A DNA stretch of 64,000 bases from Pseudisothecium myosuroides (Eukaryota; Streptophyta; Bryopsida; Hypnales; Lembophyllaceae). The notes beneath the pieces are model-generated. The model made no database searches. It was not told the DNA's origin and saw nothing but the letters and a program-made list of their open reading frames with translations. Positions 1 through 11,045 of the stretch are shown piece after piece; the first letter of the stretch is position 1, and every line of letters starts with the position of its first letter. The translations under genes and the position numbers were made by a program. The DNA is taken from NCBI GenBank assembly GCA_951799445.1, contig OX637287.1:53225724-53289723 (forward strand). Direction: 5' to 3'.

Positions 1-3000
1 GGATTGGGAGCGAGCGCGGCGGAAGCCCAGCAGGAAGTGTTGGTGGGAATGGGGTTGGTGGCAGGGTCGTCCGTCATGTTGCTCACAGCGCTGTGGGGAG
101 CGTGCCTTATTGTTGGCCGTTGTGACCTGGAGCCTCACGCCACCAACGGCAATCTGGTGGCCAAGGATCGCACTTTGACCAAAGGGTTTGATCTTAGAGG
201 TCAGTCCCATCTTACACCTTGGTCTCATTAATATGATTACTACTCTTGCTCAAGCTTAGTTGAGCAAAAATTCCAGCCCTGGGGCTATTTCGATTATTTA
301 GAAATTGTTTTAATCATAGTCTCTGCATGTGAATCGTAGGAGACAGTGATTTGGTGTAGTGGCAATGAATTTGCTTGTATATCATGAGTGGGATGCAACA
401 ACTATTGAGGTTGAATGTTGGATCTGTGGGATTCAGTGCACCTTTGGAAGTTCAGGAATTGCTTTTCCTTGCAATTAGAGAACACATCTCTGCAACCCGA
501 GTGTGTGAATGGTCAAGAGGGGGCTTTCATATAATTTGTAGGAATTCATATGAATTGCTTAGGTAGAAAGAATAAGTTGTGGTGGAAGGAAGTAACGTTG
601 TGTTCTACATCTTGAAAGTGGTAGAAGATTTAGCATAATTGGCTTTCAAAGAGAATTTTATATTATTAGTTCAGGCAATTAGTGCTTAAAGAATATTCTT
701 TCAAGGACACTTGTTCTCATTTTATGGTAGTGACTAGGCTGAGCGTCCTTCACCACAAGGACATAAATCTTATCAAGATCCATTACTGCAACTTCCTATG
801 AGCAATTTAATTTTATGCAGTAGTGACTGGACTGACTTTGAGCTGGTGGGAACAGGGACGGGAGTTACCAATGATCAACAAACGAAGTGGGCATCGTGGA
901 TTATGATTTCCACACTTCTACCCTTTTTCGTGGCACAAATTCCTCGACTATTTGGCTTGAACCCTCAAGGGCATTTTTTCATTGTCACCGCTGCCGTTAT
1001 TTCATTTCTCGGCTTGATCGCCTACTGCACTTATCAGGTCGGTTACCATTTGTGAGAGAGTGATTTGCGTGCTTGATGGACTAGATAACGCGAAGTCGAA
1101 AAGAATCTGACAATATAGTAATAACAGTGATCCTATGCTATTTAAAAAATATCTTTCTGCAGGAAAACGGCTCTACTTCATTCTATAATGTCTACGATGT
1201 CTAAATCTATCCTTTTGAATTAACGTCAAGTTCGTTAAGTTGGCGATATTTTTTAACTAAGTGCGTGAGTGAGGAGAAGGATTATGGGTTATGAGCCTTG
1301 TTCTGACCTATCCAATGAGTCTGGGCATTGTGGACAAAGTAACATGAAATATAGCTTTCGTTGCTGAACTTTTGTCTCATTTGGGTGCGATTGGGTGTGG
1401 ATGGTATGCAGCTTGTGGCCCCCTGGATTCAGGAAAGGAGGATAATCTGGGCCAAGCACAGATACAGGAGAAATCACGCTCTTCACAGGGTGTCTGATCT
1501 TACCAGTCAGCAGCAGTGGGGCAGTCTTTTCACTCCCAAGGGCGATCCCGACGAGGAGGTGCTGACGAAGTAAGCACTGGTTCTTGAAATTATATTCGTT
1601 CAGATTTTTGAGTTACGTCCAATGGTCATATTCATTTCATTGGGGAATTTCAAGAAATCGGGGCATTTGGGAAAGGCTTCAACTGGGAACCAGAGCTGTC
1701 TGAGATGACTGTAGAACTCGAGCAGTTGAGACATTGATCTGAAATCTCATATGTTTCCTAAATTTTAGAGCTCTGAGGGTTCAGTTGGGCAACTAAAAAT
1801 TCCTTAAATTGGAGCGATTCTGGTCTGCAACAACTGGGACATTCATCTGCACACAGCACGAAAGACTCGCCGTGTCCAAAAGTGCCAAAGTTGTGGAATC
1901 CCTCTGATTGAACGAAATTGACTTTAAAACTACCTGATCACTCGAAAGTCCAGATTTGCACCACTTAAATGTCGCATTAGACACCCTGAAATTTGCCCAA
2001 ATAACGAGTTTTTCCGGGCCCTACTGAAGGATAGAGCTGAGCAATTTCGTTTATGTTTGGACGTGTAGGTTATTTAGTCATTTTGACGAAGACAAGAATG
2101 GGTTTCTGACGGAGGCCGAGCTGAAGGGCCTTCTGTTGGGCTTGGGAATCAAGCGCCATGACGGGGAAGTCGCCGACGTGGACGAAATCGACCGCTGGAT
2201 GGAGGAGTTCGATGTGGAGGACCGGGATAAAAAGATTTCGTTGCAAGAGTTTCTGCACGGAATCAAGAAATGGATGAAGATGTCCCTCGGCAGTTTCAAG
2301 CGGAGGAGGTCGGGACACAGCGCTGCCTCCTCCGAACACCCCGACTGGGATTTTGAGGCCCAGGTAAAGGTACGCACTTTGGGTGTGGGGGCCAGGGTCA
2401 TTCCTTCTCGTGATCTCTCTGTTTTGCTTTGCTTTGCTTTGCTTTGCTTTGGGAACTTGTACTTGACTTTTTCTCCATTTACATCACTTTCGTATTAGTG
2501 ACTGAACCACTCACACAAGGTTTGTCCAACCCTATTCATTAGGTTTGGTCCTATTGAAACAAGGTTAGCACGGTCCCTGCTTCGAACGAATTTAAGGATA
2601 ACTCGAGTAAATCACTAAAACATGTAAACATGTTAGAACTGTAGAATTTAATGTAATTGGCATGCATAGAAAAGGATGAGTTTTGAGGAACTGGAGTTTC
2701 GTGTCACCAAGTTGAAATTTGGGGCCAATTTGAACCTCATATCTTCAACTGGTGTCACCTTAAAACCTATGAGAGCTTGTAAAGTCCTAGTTGCCGAAGC
2801 TGTAGGCTGATTTATTCAGAGTTTTGTAAGTACTGATTTATTCAGAGTTTTATCAGTTGAATGTCACATTTCTGGTGGTCTGAAGTCCGCCATTTTAGTG
2901 GATATGACTGTAATAGCACCTGTAGCTCATCAGGGCATGTGAATGAAATTGCCATGAAGGACAGGGAGCGTAGACTCCTGCTGAAAATTCGATCTCAGGG

Positions 3001-4039
3001 TTTTGGAACTGTGCTTTGGTTAAACTAGTTTTTGCGATTTTCATCATCCGGTGCTCTTAAGCTATCATACCATCTCTCAGATGCAATTGAAATTGTTGAA
3101 ACAAAGTTTAAATTGAAGCTGAACTAGAAAGCGAGGACATTCTCAAATGCCTGACATTGGAATGATCAATGCGACCTGGGCTGGGCAGAATGCAAAGTTG
3201 GATCTAGCGACGCTAGAGGAAGAGGCGAACGACGACGAAGACGATGAGAACAAGTTGCCGCCGTCGCGAGCACAGCTGATCTCCCTAGCCGTGTGCTACA
3301 TGATTGCCGGCGCCGCAGTGGCCGCTATCTTCGCGGACCCTTTGGTGGACGCCATCGGCGGCTTTTCCAAAGCGTCCGGCATTTCGCCCTTCTTCATCTC
3401 CTTCATCGCCACGCCGCTGGCCACCAACTCCAGCGAAGCCATCTCCTCGCTCATCTTCGCCAAGAGGAAGCGCAAGAAAAACATCTCCATGACGTATTCG
3501 CAGGTACACATGTTCACCACTGGGCCATCCCTTTCAGGATTTAGGGTTTAGAGAAGTCCACTGAAACTTGGCAAAGTAACGATGTGTTTTGCTATCGATT
3601 GGTTGTGACTGTGAAATTTGGTGAAGGAACTAATATCTGATATGCTTGGCTATGGTTGTGCTGGTGAAAGTTGGCAAAGGAATGACGTGCTTTGTTCTCA
3701 ACGGGTGGTTGTGGTGAAATTTGGCAAAGGAACGAATAGGAGGTTGATATCTGATGTGCTTTGCTATGGACTGTGGCGGTGGTGGTGCAGATTTATGGGG
3801 CTGTGACCATGAACAACACCATGTGCCTGGGCATTTTCCTGGCCATTGTGTACTTCCGGGGGCTTTTGTGGGACTTTTCCGCCGAGATTTCCGTGATTTT
3901 CTTCGCGACTTTGATAATGGGTTCCGTGGCCGCGGTGCGCACCACGTTCCCGCTGTGGATGGCTTTCATTGGCTTGGCTCTGTACCCGGCGTCCATCGGC
4001 TTGGTGGCCTTCTTGGATTACGTGTGTGGATGGCATTAA
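1..4039 (+). CDS. NCL: NCL-type Na+/Ca2+ exchanger-like membrane protein with EF-hands (5' partial)
   Basis: This is the 3' part of a plant CaCA-superfamily transporter of the NCL (sodium/calcium exchanger-like) group, a membrane protein that moves Ca2+ against Na+ or H+ and carries cytosolic EF-hands. Exons I read: 1 to about 203 (end uncertain), 821-1037, 1412-1569, 2069-2363, 3132-3503 and 3791-4039 (TAA at 4037). Phases agree from the second exon on. The first donor is uncertain because GT at 200 leaves the wrong phase, while GT at 204 or 222 fits. Exons 1-2 encode hydrophobic segments (VGMGLVAGSSVMLLTALWG, then WIMISTLLPFFVAQIP). Exon 3 holds PWIQERR, as in NCL. Exon 4 holds a canonical EF loop (DEDKNGFLTEAE) and a second, degenerate one. 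Exon 5 has the signature ADPLVDA and PLATNSSEA, and exon 6 has TMNNTMCLGIF and the C-terminal helices. The start codon and first membrane block lie outside the window. Family assignment is firm; substrate is inferred from the family. Confidence 0.88.
1223..1250. repeat. Solitary foldback-MITE arm in NCL intron 2
   Basis: The sequence closely matches the left arm of the small foldback element at 4832-4989 (GTCAA.TTCGTTAA.TTGGCGATATT). A degenerate opposite arm (about 1896-1923, ending GAACGAAATTGACT) lies in the next intron, on the far side of exon 3. Whether the two ever formed one element is unproven. Confidence 0.5.
2422..2451 (+). repeat. TTTGC microsatellite in NCL intron
   Basis: About six uninterrupted TTTGC units sit just 3' of the EF-hand exon, within the intron that begins at 2364. 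Confidence 0.9.
3555..3780 (+). repeat. Imperfect tandem repeats in the last NCL intron
   Basis: The motifs TGAAATTTGGCAAAGGAA, ATCTGAT.TGCTT and GGCTATGG.TGTG recur three times in degenerate form, filling most of the intron between exons 3132-3503 and 3791-4039. Confidence 0.6.
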
Positions 4040-5709
4040 CTTAGTGGACCCGGAGTGCTCAGCGTTTTTGCTTGTTTTGGAATTGGGAGAAATTGTAGAT
4101 TCAATGCTTGGTTGTGGATAAGTTGTTTGGCCGACTTGCCTCGAAGATGCCCCATGTGGGCTCTCAAGTACAGTCGCCTAGTTTCGCCTTCACTGCCTCA
4201 GTTACATGTACATGTTCTGGAGAAACTGTAATTTTGAGAAAGTGATGATTCAATCAAGTTGCTCCTCGTCTTTTTCATTTCACTCAATTCCTTTATAATT
4301 ATGCAAGTTTTAGCAATGATGTATGTGCTCTTAAGAAGTTTAGGAAATTATGTCTCCATAAAGGATCACACCAAACCATAGCTCTATTCCTTTATTTAAG
4401 TGGCTCCCCTTTCTTTCCATCTTGTTTTTGTTTATTTGATTGTGATGGCTGGCCAGAGAAGCATCATGGATATCTCTCAAACAGACAGATGACTTATACT
4501 AACATAGATTACTAGTTTGTCGGTGATCTTTTTTTTTTTTTGGCACATTGAATTTGATTCGAACAGCGGAAAGTAAAGTACAGACCGGACCACCGCCTGG
4601 AAGGTGTTGTCGTTGAACTTTGTTGGCTTTGGCTTTTGTTCCAGTGTCAGGAATTGTTGAATCACTATGTCCGCAGTATTTTGTATAGCAACCTTTTCTG
4701 CTGAAAATGTTTGTTGATCCCCGAATTTGCAAACGCAATACATACGGCAGTGATATCACATAGCTGAGATTACACTATACTAGTAGCTGAGATGTTCACG
4801 CATTCTGTTCTAGGAGATTCAAGTACCGATAACGTCAATTTCGTTAAATTGGCGATATTCCTCGAACCAAAAATTGTGACACACCTCTTGACGAAGGTCT
4901 AATTCAGGCCACAAACGAGGACCGTGTAGAGATTTTGGTCTCAACCGCGCCAAAGTAATGGAATATCGCCAACTTAACGAAATTGACGTTCGATATCTTT
5001 CACTGAATTAATTGATGACAATATTTCCCTTGGAAAGATAGACAAGAAATACAAGTCTTGCATACACACTACCAACCAGCTTAATTTCCCGGAGGTGAAG
5101 AACATCACATTGCCAACTAGAAATGAGTCCATAATTTGTTGCACAAACATTAAAGGGCAACAGAGACAAATCCACTCCCCCAACTTGCATCAATATATCA
5201 AATCGAATACATCAAACAAGCACACCTTTCTATTTGAATTCTCTCACTAGAATCCCTGAAGAAGATTTTCTGAAATGCAAAGGATGAAAAGCAATGGTTA
5301 AACGCTGTTAAGAATGATAACAAGTTCTAATATGAGAAAACACATTGGATTGACAAGTACAGTAATATTGGAAAACACATTAATTCAAGTGATTGTCCAG
5401 CGACAATCACTTGAACAGCAATATAAAAAACGAAATCCTTTGTTCATAAAAAGTCTGAGACAGTCGTGTAATGGGATCCGCACTCAACTGGCTGTGCCAT
5501 TATTAAAATCTACAAACAACCGGAATGCCACGCCACAGAGTGATGTGTCAAACAGCTGAGCTGGCATTGATCCAGTGAGGCTGGTGATCCAGTAAGGGGA
5601 ACAAAGGAGTGTCTATTGATGGCACTCGTATGGAGCTCACTGTATATAGTTGGTTGCTAATGAAAATGGAGCTCAAACACTACAGACAACCAACTTAATT
5701 TAATGGTTT
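4040..5709. other. Convergent intergenic region between NCL and ARD
   Basis: The 1.7 kb holds the 3' ends of the two convergent genes and one small foldback MITE (4832-4989). The short open frames here have no family resemblance I recognise. No clear shared terminator motif was seen. Confidence 0.7.
4832..4989. mobile_element. Small foldback MITE, arms ACGTCAATTTCGTTAA
   Basis: About 30-bp inverted arms (ACGTCAATTTCGTTAAATTGG and its near-complement ending TTGACGT) enclose about 100 bp. Related arms bound the elements at 22596-22786 and 25721-25855, and occur singly at 1223 and 6146. Flanking duplications are unclear: CGATA occurs beside both ends but offset by one base on the right. Confidence 0.7.
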
Positions 5710-7988
5710 TCACACGGAGATTGCCTCCATGGATTTCGTAGCGGCCGCCAAGACTTTGTCCTCCATGGGCTGCTTTTCCGGTGCAGTTTTCAGAAAGGAC
5801 CGCACATACTCCAGCCTGCAATGTTCCCACATGAGACACTCATCTGAAATCTGAAATCTATACTCCTCTTAGAGTTTGAGAGCTATTAAGTATTCATTCA
5901 ATTGTTTAACTGAAAACCATTTGAGCACTTAGAAGGTCACATTTTAGTAAAGTGAAATTCGCCAAATGAAGCAGAGGAGATTTTTAAAGAATTGCATGAG
6001 CAAAACTGTAAAGCCGTTGTACATACCGGCATTCCATGGCATCCGTCACAGGGTTCTTCTCGAACTGGATGCGGTCTGGAGTCGTCTGGTACAACAGAAG
6101 CGCCTGTCCAACAATCCAACATACTTAGAAACTGAGTAGGCTTGTGGAATATCGCCAATTCAACGAAATTGATGTTATATCAGCCCAGCGGTCTGGTGCA
6201 ACTATAAAAACTCTCCCAAATACCTTCTGACTCCCTGTGTTAACAGAAAGTCAGGGTCTTTGCAGTACTGTACTGGATTTATCCGTTTAGTGAGGGCGAG
6301 AAATTAGTCCAATACAGTAACATTTTTGCCTGCACTGTTTTCAAATATTTTCAAATACTGTGACTCTGGTAAATTAGTGTCACACGAAGTAATAGGACAA
6401 ATTAGTGCTGTCTAATCATTGAAACGGTAGCAGGAATGGGTCTAGCTAGCTCAGGTGATCACTGGGGAAATCGACGTAATCTAGTATCAAAATGATTGAT
6501 TGAATTCGGGTCAACTTAAAAATATGTTAATTGAACACGAGTATATTAATTGAAGTTATTGAACAGGATTCTATGTACCTTGAGGTACAGATTCTCATCG
6601 AGAGTGAAGCGGTGATACATGCCCGGCGGCAACACGATGAGCACGCCTTTCTTAATCTCAATCCGGATCCACTGTCCATCAAAGTCTCTCACGTCCTCAT
6701 AGCCTGCACACACAGTCAAAGCATGAGCTTTACAATTAGCCCAACCCCAAAGAAGGCCTTCAAAATGTTTTTGAAAATATAACTTTTTATGTTCTGTATA
6801 CGGGACTACTTCAGGACTGGTGTGGAGTAATACTCTAGTCATACTACTTCAATAGTTCAATTAAGTGCCTGCAACTAGGGACCCACCGACTCCATCGATG
6901 ATGAAGCGAATCTCCTCGTTGTCGTGCAAATGCTCCAGAAAAAACTTCTTCGTGTTCGCCTCGAAGTTGGGCAGTTTCTCAGGTGACACGGTCAACACCT
7001 CCTGAAATCATTACAAAATAATGAAGGATTAATAATTAACATTGCTAATTTGTGCGTTATCTGCTATGAAATATAAATTTCTTGCGTCCCACCAGAAAAA
7101 AAACCCAAACAGTTACCTCTTTGCAACTATGAGTTGACTTATGGAAAGTAGGAATGAAGAAAGGATATTATCTTGGGATCCACGTTACCGTATAAAAGTT
7201 TGAAAATTGCAACTATACCTCGAAATTGTAACCGCGAACAGCTTTGATCTTGTTCAGAAACTCGTTCTTTTCAAACCCTTCACTCTCAATGCCGGTCCAC
7301 GTGAGGACGCCCAGCTCTGGAAAAATCGAATTAGAATTAGAATTAGTGTTCTGCAATGAAAAAGACTCTTTAAATATTAAAAAAAAATCTGTGTCCGATC
7401 TGAAGATAAACTTGGAAGACTGCTCAGATGACATTCCACGCATGGAGCTGGACAGGATGATATCACATGATCTAGTTGAGTTAAGTGCGCTTGGATTCCA
7501 CTTAGCTTACCCTTCCCGAGTTTTGAATCTTTGTTTTTTACTATTCTACAATTCGCATGCACGGTGTAAGGTCAGACACACTCTTGATCTACACTGGAAT
7601 TTAGTCCATGGTAGAGAATCTAGACTCACTGTCGAGATGCTCCTGAGACACTGCTCGGTTGGGATTGTACTGATGCGCCTTGCATGGCAGGTCGTCGTTC
7701 TCTTTGTAGTACCACGCTTTGATGGGAACCGGCTTCTTCTTCATCTCCTCCTGTTTGAACATAAATCATAAACACAACGGAATTTCAGAACTCGTATATG
7801 TGCTTATTTATGTGCCTCGGCTTCGAACTATAACTAACATCAGGGCAAATTAACAGGTTAATGATTGTCTATAATAACTGGTTCTATAGACTATTTGGAA
7901 GAACAATTGCTGATTTTCATGCAAAAGCAAGCACCTTGGTCTGCGGAGTAGAAGCGGAGAAAGCTGGGGTTAAGGTATCGACGGCCAT
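5710..7988 (-). CDS. ARD: Acireductone dioxygenase (ARD), complete, seven exons
   Basis: This cupin metalloenzyme of the methionine salvage (Yang) cycle acts on acireductone. In the family, the Fe2+ form gives the 2-oxo acid precursor of methionine and formate, and the Ni2+ form an off-pathway product with CO. Exons in coding order: 7988-7935, 7750-7630, 7316-7219, 7001-6887, 6703-6579, 6103-6027 and 5815-5710. All junctions are GT-AG and phases agree, giving 696 nt, 231 residues plus TGA. Metal ligands are visible: H115, H117 and E121 in EHLHDNEEIRF, and H160 in PPGMYHRFT. The 45-residue gap from H115 to H160 equals that in the human enzyme. WIRIEIKKG and the N-terminal IKAWYYKENDDLPCKAHQ block also match the family. 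Most ARDs have about 180-200 residues. Here the extra length is an 18-residue first exon and a C-terminal tail, and the part after H160 is divergent. Expected location is cytosol or nucleus. Confidence 0.93.
6146..6176. repeat. Solitary foldback-MITE arm in an ARD intron
   Basis: GGAATATCGCCAA.T.AACG and the bases that follow match the right arm of the element at 4832-4989. It lies in the intron between ARD exons 6703-6579 and 6103-6027, without a visible partner. Confidence 0.55.
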
Positions 7989-9570
7989 AGTTGCGAAATA
8001 GTCGCTGCACTCGGGCTGGAAGAGTTACAACTTAAGCGCCCTGCACACGACAAAAGAGAGTCTCCGTCATGAATTCCACGTCCTCACTCGTGATTACTAC
8101 CTCTGAAGTATATGACTCACTCATAGCCGCATTTCGGTGAAGGAGACAGTCACTTTTTCACCGAAATTGCACATGAATCTCCTGCTACGAGTTGGCAGAG
8201 CGAGACGGGACAACGCCCTCAAGAACAGCTAGTTTTAAGCTTCTACATCAAGTCTAAGACAATGAAGGAGGGTGTCATACGTAACGAAACTCCGCCGCCA
8301 GTCATTCACCACTACCACTACAGCCACAACTGCCGCGAATTGCGGCAAAACTGGCGATGGAGTCCTCCACAGCGTCTGGAAGCCTTCACAAGAGAATCCA
8401 ATGACTTGCGAGTGCAGGAAGTGGCACTCCTCAGTCCCCAGGCACATGATGCGTGCACTGGGATAGCCTGAACAGGAGAATCTAATATATACCAACGCTC
8501 ATGCGCATAGCTAGAAGCCTATAACTGCCTGTCTGCCTAGGTGATTGTGAAATTCAGGTCCCCATTCCCCAAGAAGGAAAAGAATGGGTTTTTAGAAGAT
8601 ATCTATAGCGCAGAAGTCAACTGTAGCGGGCCTTTGGCGCCACCTACAACAGTACCGCATCTTTCTCAAAAGACGCGCGTCCGAAATGCCGAACCCGTCG
8701 GAATCGGGTTCAGCGCACTGCGGGCGGGCGGGGATAGTCGACCAGCCGTTTTAGCAGTCTCTGGGCTTCTGGCTAATCTGACACGGATGCGATTGTACAC
8801 ACACGATAAAACAAAACACGACTCTAATAATGTGTGTCGCAATGTCGGTACTCATCTAGCTTTTTAACGGTTACTACCAGAAAATGTTTCATATCGTGAA
8901 AAGGTGACATTCAACTAGCCGAAGCTCTGAAAATAAGTGTAGATCTAAGGATTCTGGCAGGTGACTGACACTGCGACAATTTCAAAAGAAATTCGCCACT
9001 TTTAATAACAGAACTGAGGTAATACACCAGACCAAGTGACCAAAGAAACTCTCCGAAAGGAGAAATCGAATGAGATCGTGCGAACTAACTACTTCGAAGA
9101 GTTTAAAAGTACGCGAACTCCATGAACTTATGCTCCGATCTAACGACTTAGCCTGAATGCTCAGAGTGCTTGCTAGCGTTCGCGATCGACAACAATTCCC
9201 GAATTCTTACAGAAAACAAAATCACAAAAGACACGGAAAGCGGGCCAAGCAAAACAGTCGGTGCTCACAGAGCGAATGGGCAATCAAGTGCCCGCAAACA
9301 CGAAAAGATGGAATGCCACACCATCCCATACAGACAGCTAATGTCGACGACAAATCGAAACCCAACACCAACTGCAAAAGCCGAAGCCAAAGCCAAGACT
9401 AGCTGCGCGATGCCCCCGCAGACATAGAACCGAAAGAGAATGGCAGCAAGCAGGAGAGAAAATAAAAGCATACTGCTCTGGGAAGTCGATGACAGGGCAC
9501 GAGTGCCACGAGATGTGCTGCTCGGGAGAAACGCCACGAGATGTTTGGGGGACAGACCCTGAAATAGCCC
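7989..9570. other. Upstream region of ARD; no recognisable gene
   Basis: The ARD promoter and 5' leader must lie in the first few hundred bases. The rest has a more even base composition than the DNA to its right. It contains open frames of up to about 108 residues, but none resembles a known family and none shows convincing splice structure. An unrelated gene fragment or untranslated exons cannot be excluded, particularly at 8235-8495. Confidence 0.5.
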
Positions 9571-9575
9571 AAACT

Positions 9576-9582
9576 TATATAG
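9576..9582 (+). promoter_or_regulatory. Possible TATA box
   Basis: TATATAG lies in a moderately GC-rich context, about 195 bases upstream of the small open frame at 9776. Transcription has not been shown. Confidence 0.3.
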
Positions 9583-9775
9583 CCCTTCGCCTGGGCATAC
9601 TACCGAGCCAAGGTTGGTAGTTGGATTGCTACCGAGGCAAAGTGCTGAAGACTTGAAGCTTGCTACCGAGGCCGGTTGTTGGTTGATTCGATCGCAGCCA
9701 GATTCCGGGAGTTGCACAATCCTGGTTGATTGCGAGGTGTGGCCTGTAGTTGTGGCTGCAAGTGACTGAAGTTGA

Positions 9776-10072
9776 GTGAGACCGGGGTGTGTGTTTATTA
9801 TTGTTTTTATAATATTGGCATCATTATTTATGGAGGCCATCCGGGCGCCTGGACATGCGCTGGGTTCCACTTCTGCTGCTTCCATAACTTATGAAGCTTC
9901 GCAGTTGCGGTCTTCGCCGCTCAGACGACTTGTCGCCAATTCCGGAGCGAAGCCCCTCGCACGTCTGTGGATCTTGCTTCCTCTGGGGCTCCTACCTTCC
10001 GCTGCAATTGGGGTGGGTACAATTGTTAGCGTGACTTGTGTAGCCCGGACAGAACTTGACAGTGCCACGTAG
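9776..10072 (+). CDS. Hypothetical small protein, 98 residues, hydrophobic N-terminus
   Basis: I do not recognise a family. The frame starts MRPGCVFIIVFIILASLF, a signal-peptide- or anchor-like stretch. It continues through a polar, arginine-containing middle (SSPLRRLVANSGAKPLAR) and ends with a second hydrophobic run (LWILLPLGLLPSAAIG). A TATA-like box lies about 195 bases upstream. Base composition is GC-richer than the flanks. A 206-residue open frame on the opposite strand (9265-9885) overlaps it and looks equally unproven. It may be a real small secreted or membrane peptide, an exon, or chance. Confidence 0.25.
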   Translation: MRPGCVFIIVFIILASLFMEAIRAPGHALGSTSAASITYEASQLRSSPLRRLVANSGAKPLARLWILLPLGLLPSAAIGVGTIVSVTCVARTELDSAT

Positions 10073-10406
10073 ACTTCCAGGTATGTTTTATCTTCATTTT
10101 TATTTTTATTCAAAAGATATATATCGATGGTGGGAGGCTTTTGCTCGCTGTCTGATGGCGAAGGATTGAAGACCCGTTTCATTACGTCATGGATATGCTC
10201 CTCTGCTTCGAAAGCTACGTTCGATCGTCCTGATCTCGTTTGCGTAAATTTGCACTCATCAAGAACAGACCATGTGCAGAGCTTGACAGGGCTTTGACAG
10301 GGAGTTGTCGAAAGTGGTTCTACGAACCTTCTAGCGCTAAGAATTCTATTTTTCAAGTTTTACATGGATGTTAAAACCTGTGCCCTACTTTGGCCATAAT
10401 TTTGTA

Positions 10407-11001
10407 CTCCCTCAGTCCCGAAATAAATCTAGGGTTTTTAAATATACTTGTCCCAAATTAAATTCGACATTGGCTCTCCACAACTTGATGAACAACAATT
10501 GAAGCTAGTTCAAACACCGGCCTGAAGCAAAAGAATCTACAGATGTCATGCTCCAAAGACTATATTGCAATTCAATCCAGCCCTACAAAGGGAATCAAAA
10601 TACGACTTCTAACCAACCAAAGGTGAAGAATTCATCCCAAAATTATATAGAAATTGCTACTAACAAATCTCTTGTTGAGAATTTCCTTGAGTTGAATCAC
10701 AAGACACTGTCGAAATTGAGTACAGAGGACATCAATGGACGTCATTACATCAACGTTGCTTATAGAATGATCAAAATTAATACCACTGGAGCAATTCCCA
10801 AAAGGACAAAAAATTATTACTTTTGCCACCTATTTTCAACATGTGCCACTTCACTATTGACTTCCATTCTTTCATACCTAGTAGGCTCTAATAGATGCTA
10901 CAGTAACTATGCAATCCCTTGAAAATAGGAACAACTCACTTACTCACGCGTTAATTTAGCTATTTCTAGAAAACTATAGATTTATTTTGGGATAGAGGTA
11001 G
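10407..11001. mobile_element. Stowaway/Tc1-mariner-type element, copy 1
   Basis: The inverted ends are CTCCCTCAGTCCCGAAATAA and (complement of the right end) CTACCTCTATCCCAAAATAA, flanked by TA on both sides (10405-10406 and 11002-11003). These are the hallmarks of plant Stowaway MITEs in the Tc1/mariner superfamily. At 595 bp it is long for a MITE. It contains a 124-codon open frame at 10548-10922 that is partly shared with copy 2. No transposase domain is recognised. Confidence 0.85.
10548..10922 (+). CDS. Unrecognised open frame inside the Stowaway-type element
   Basis: The 124-residue frame's C-terminal half is shared with the frame at 11782-11997 in the neighbouring copy (RMI.IN, PKR, and LLTSILSYLVG against LLISILSCLVG). 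It matches no transposase that I know and has no DDE motif. The shared frame may only reflect DNA similarity between copies. Confidence 0.25.
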   Translation: MLQRLYCNSIQPYKGNQNTTSNQPKVKNSSQNYIEIATNKSLVENFLELNHKTLSKLSTEDINGRHYINVAYRMIKINTTGAIPKRTKNYYFCHLFSTCATSLLTSILSYLVGSNRCYSNYAIP

Positions 11002-11045
11002 TATTTTCTGACCTCTTCTATCCCAAGCTAGAATCTATGCATATA

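Noticed and set aside
1223..1925. A transposon containing NCL exon 3, bounded by opposed arms
   Set aside because: The right arm is degenerate and exon 3 encodes a conserved family segment, so independent arm insertions or chance are more likely; kept only as a low-interest observation.
3285..3520. Several overlapping frames on both strands over the NCL exon
   Set aside because: Shadows of the GC-rich exon 3132-3503, which encodes the conserved exchanger signature in one frame.
7244..7771. 175-codon open frame on the plus strand
   Set aside because: It lies across two exons of the minus-strand ARD gene, whose splice sites, phases and conserved residues fit; the plus frame has no similarity.
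9265..9885. 206-codon open frame on the minus strand
   Set aside because: It has a serine/threonine-rich composition and hydrophobic tail but no recognisable domain, and it overlaps another unproven frame. Kept out of the gene list for lack of support.
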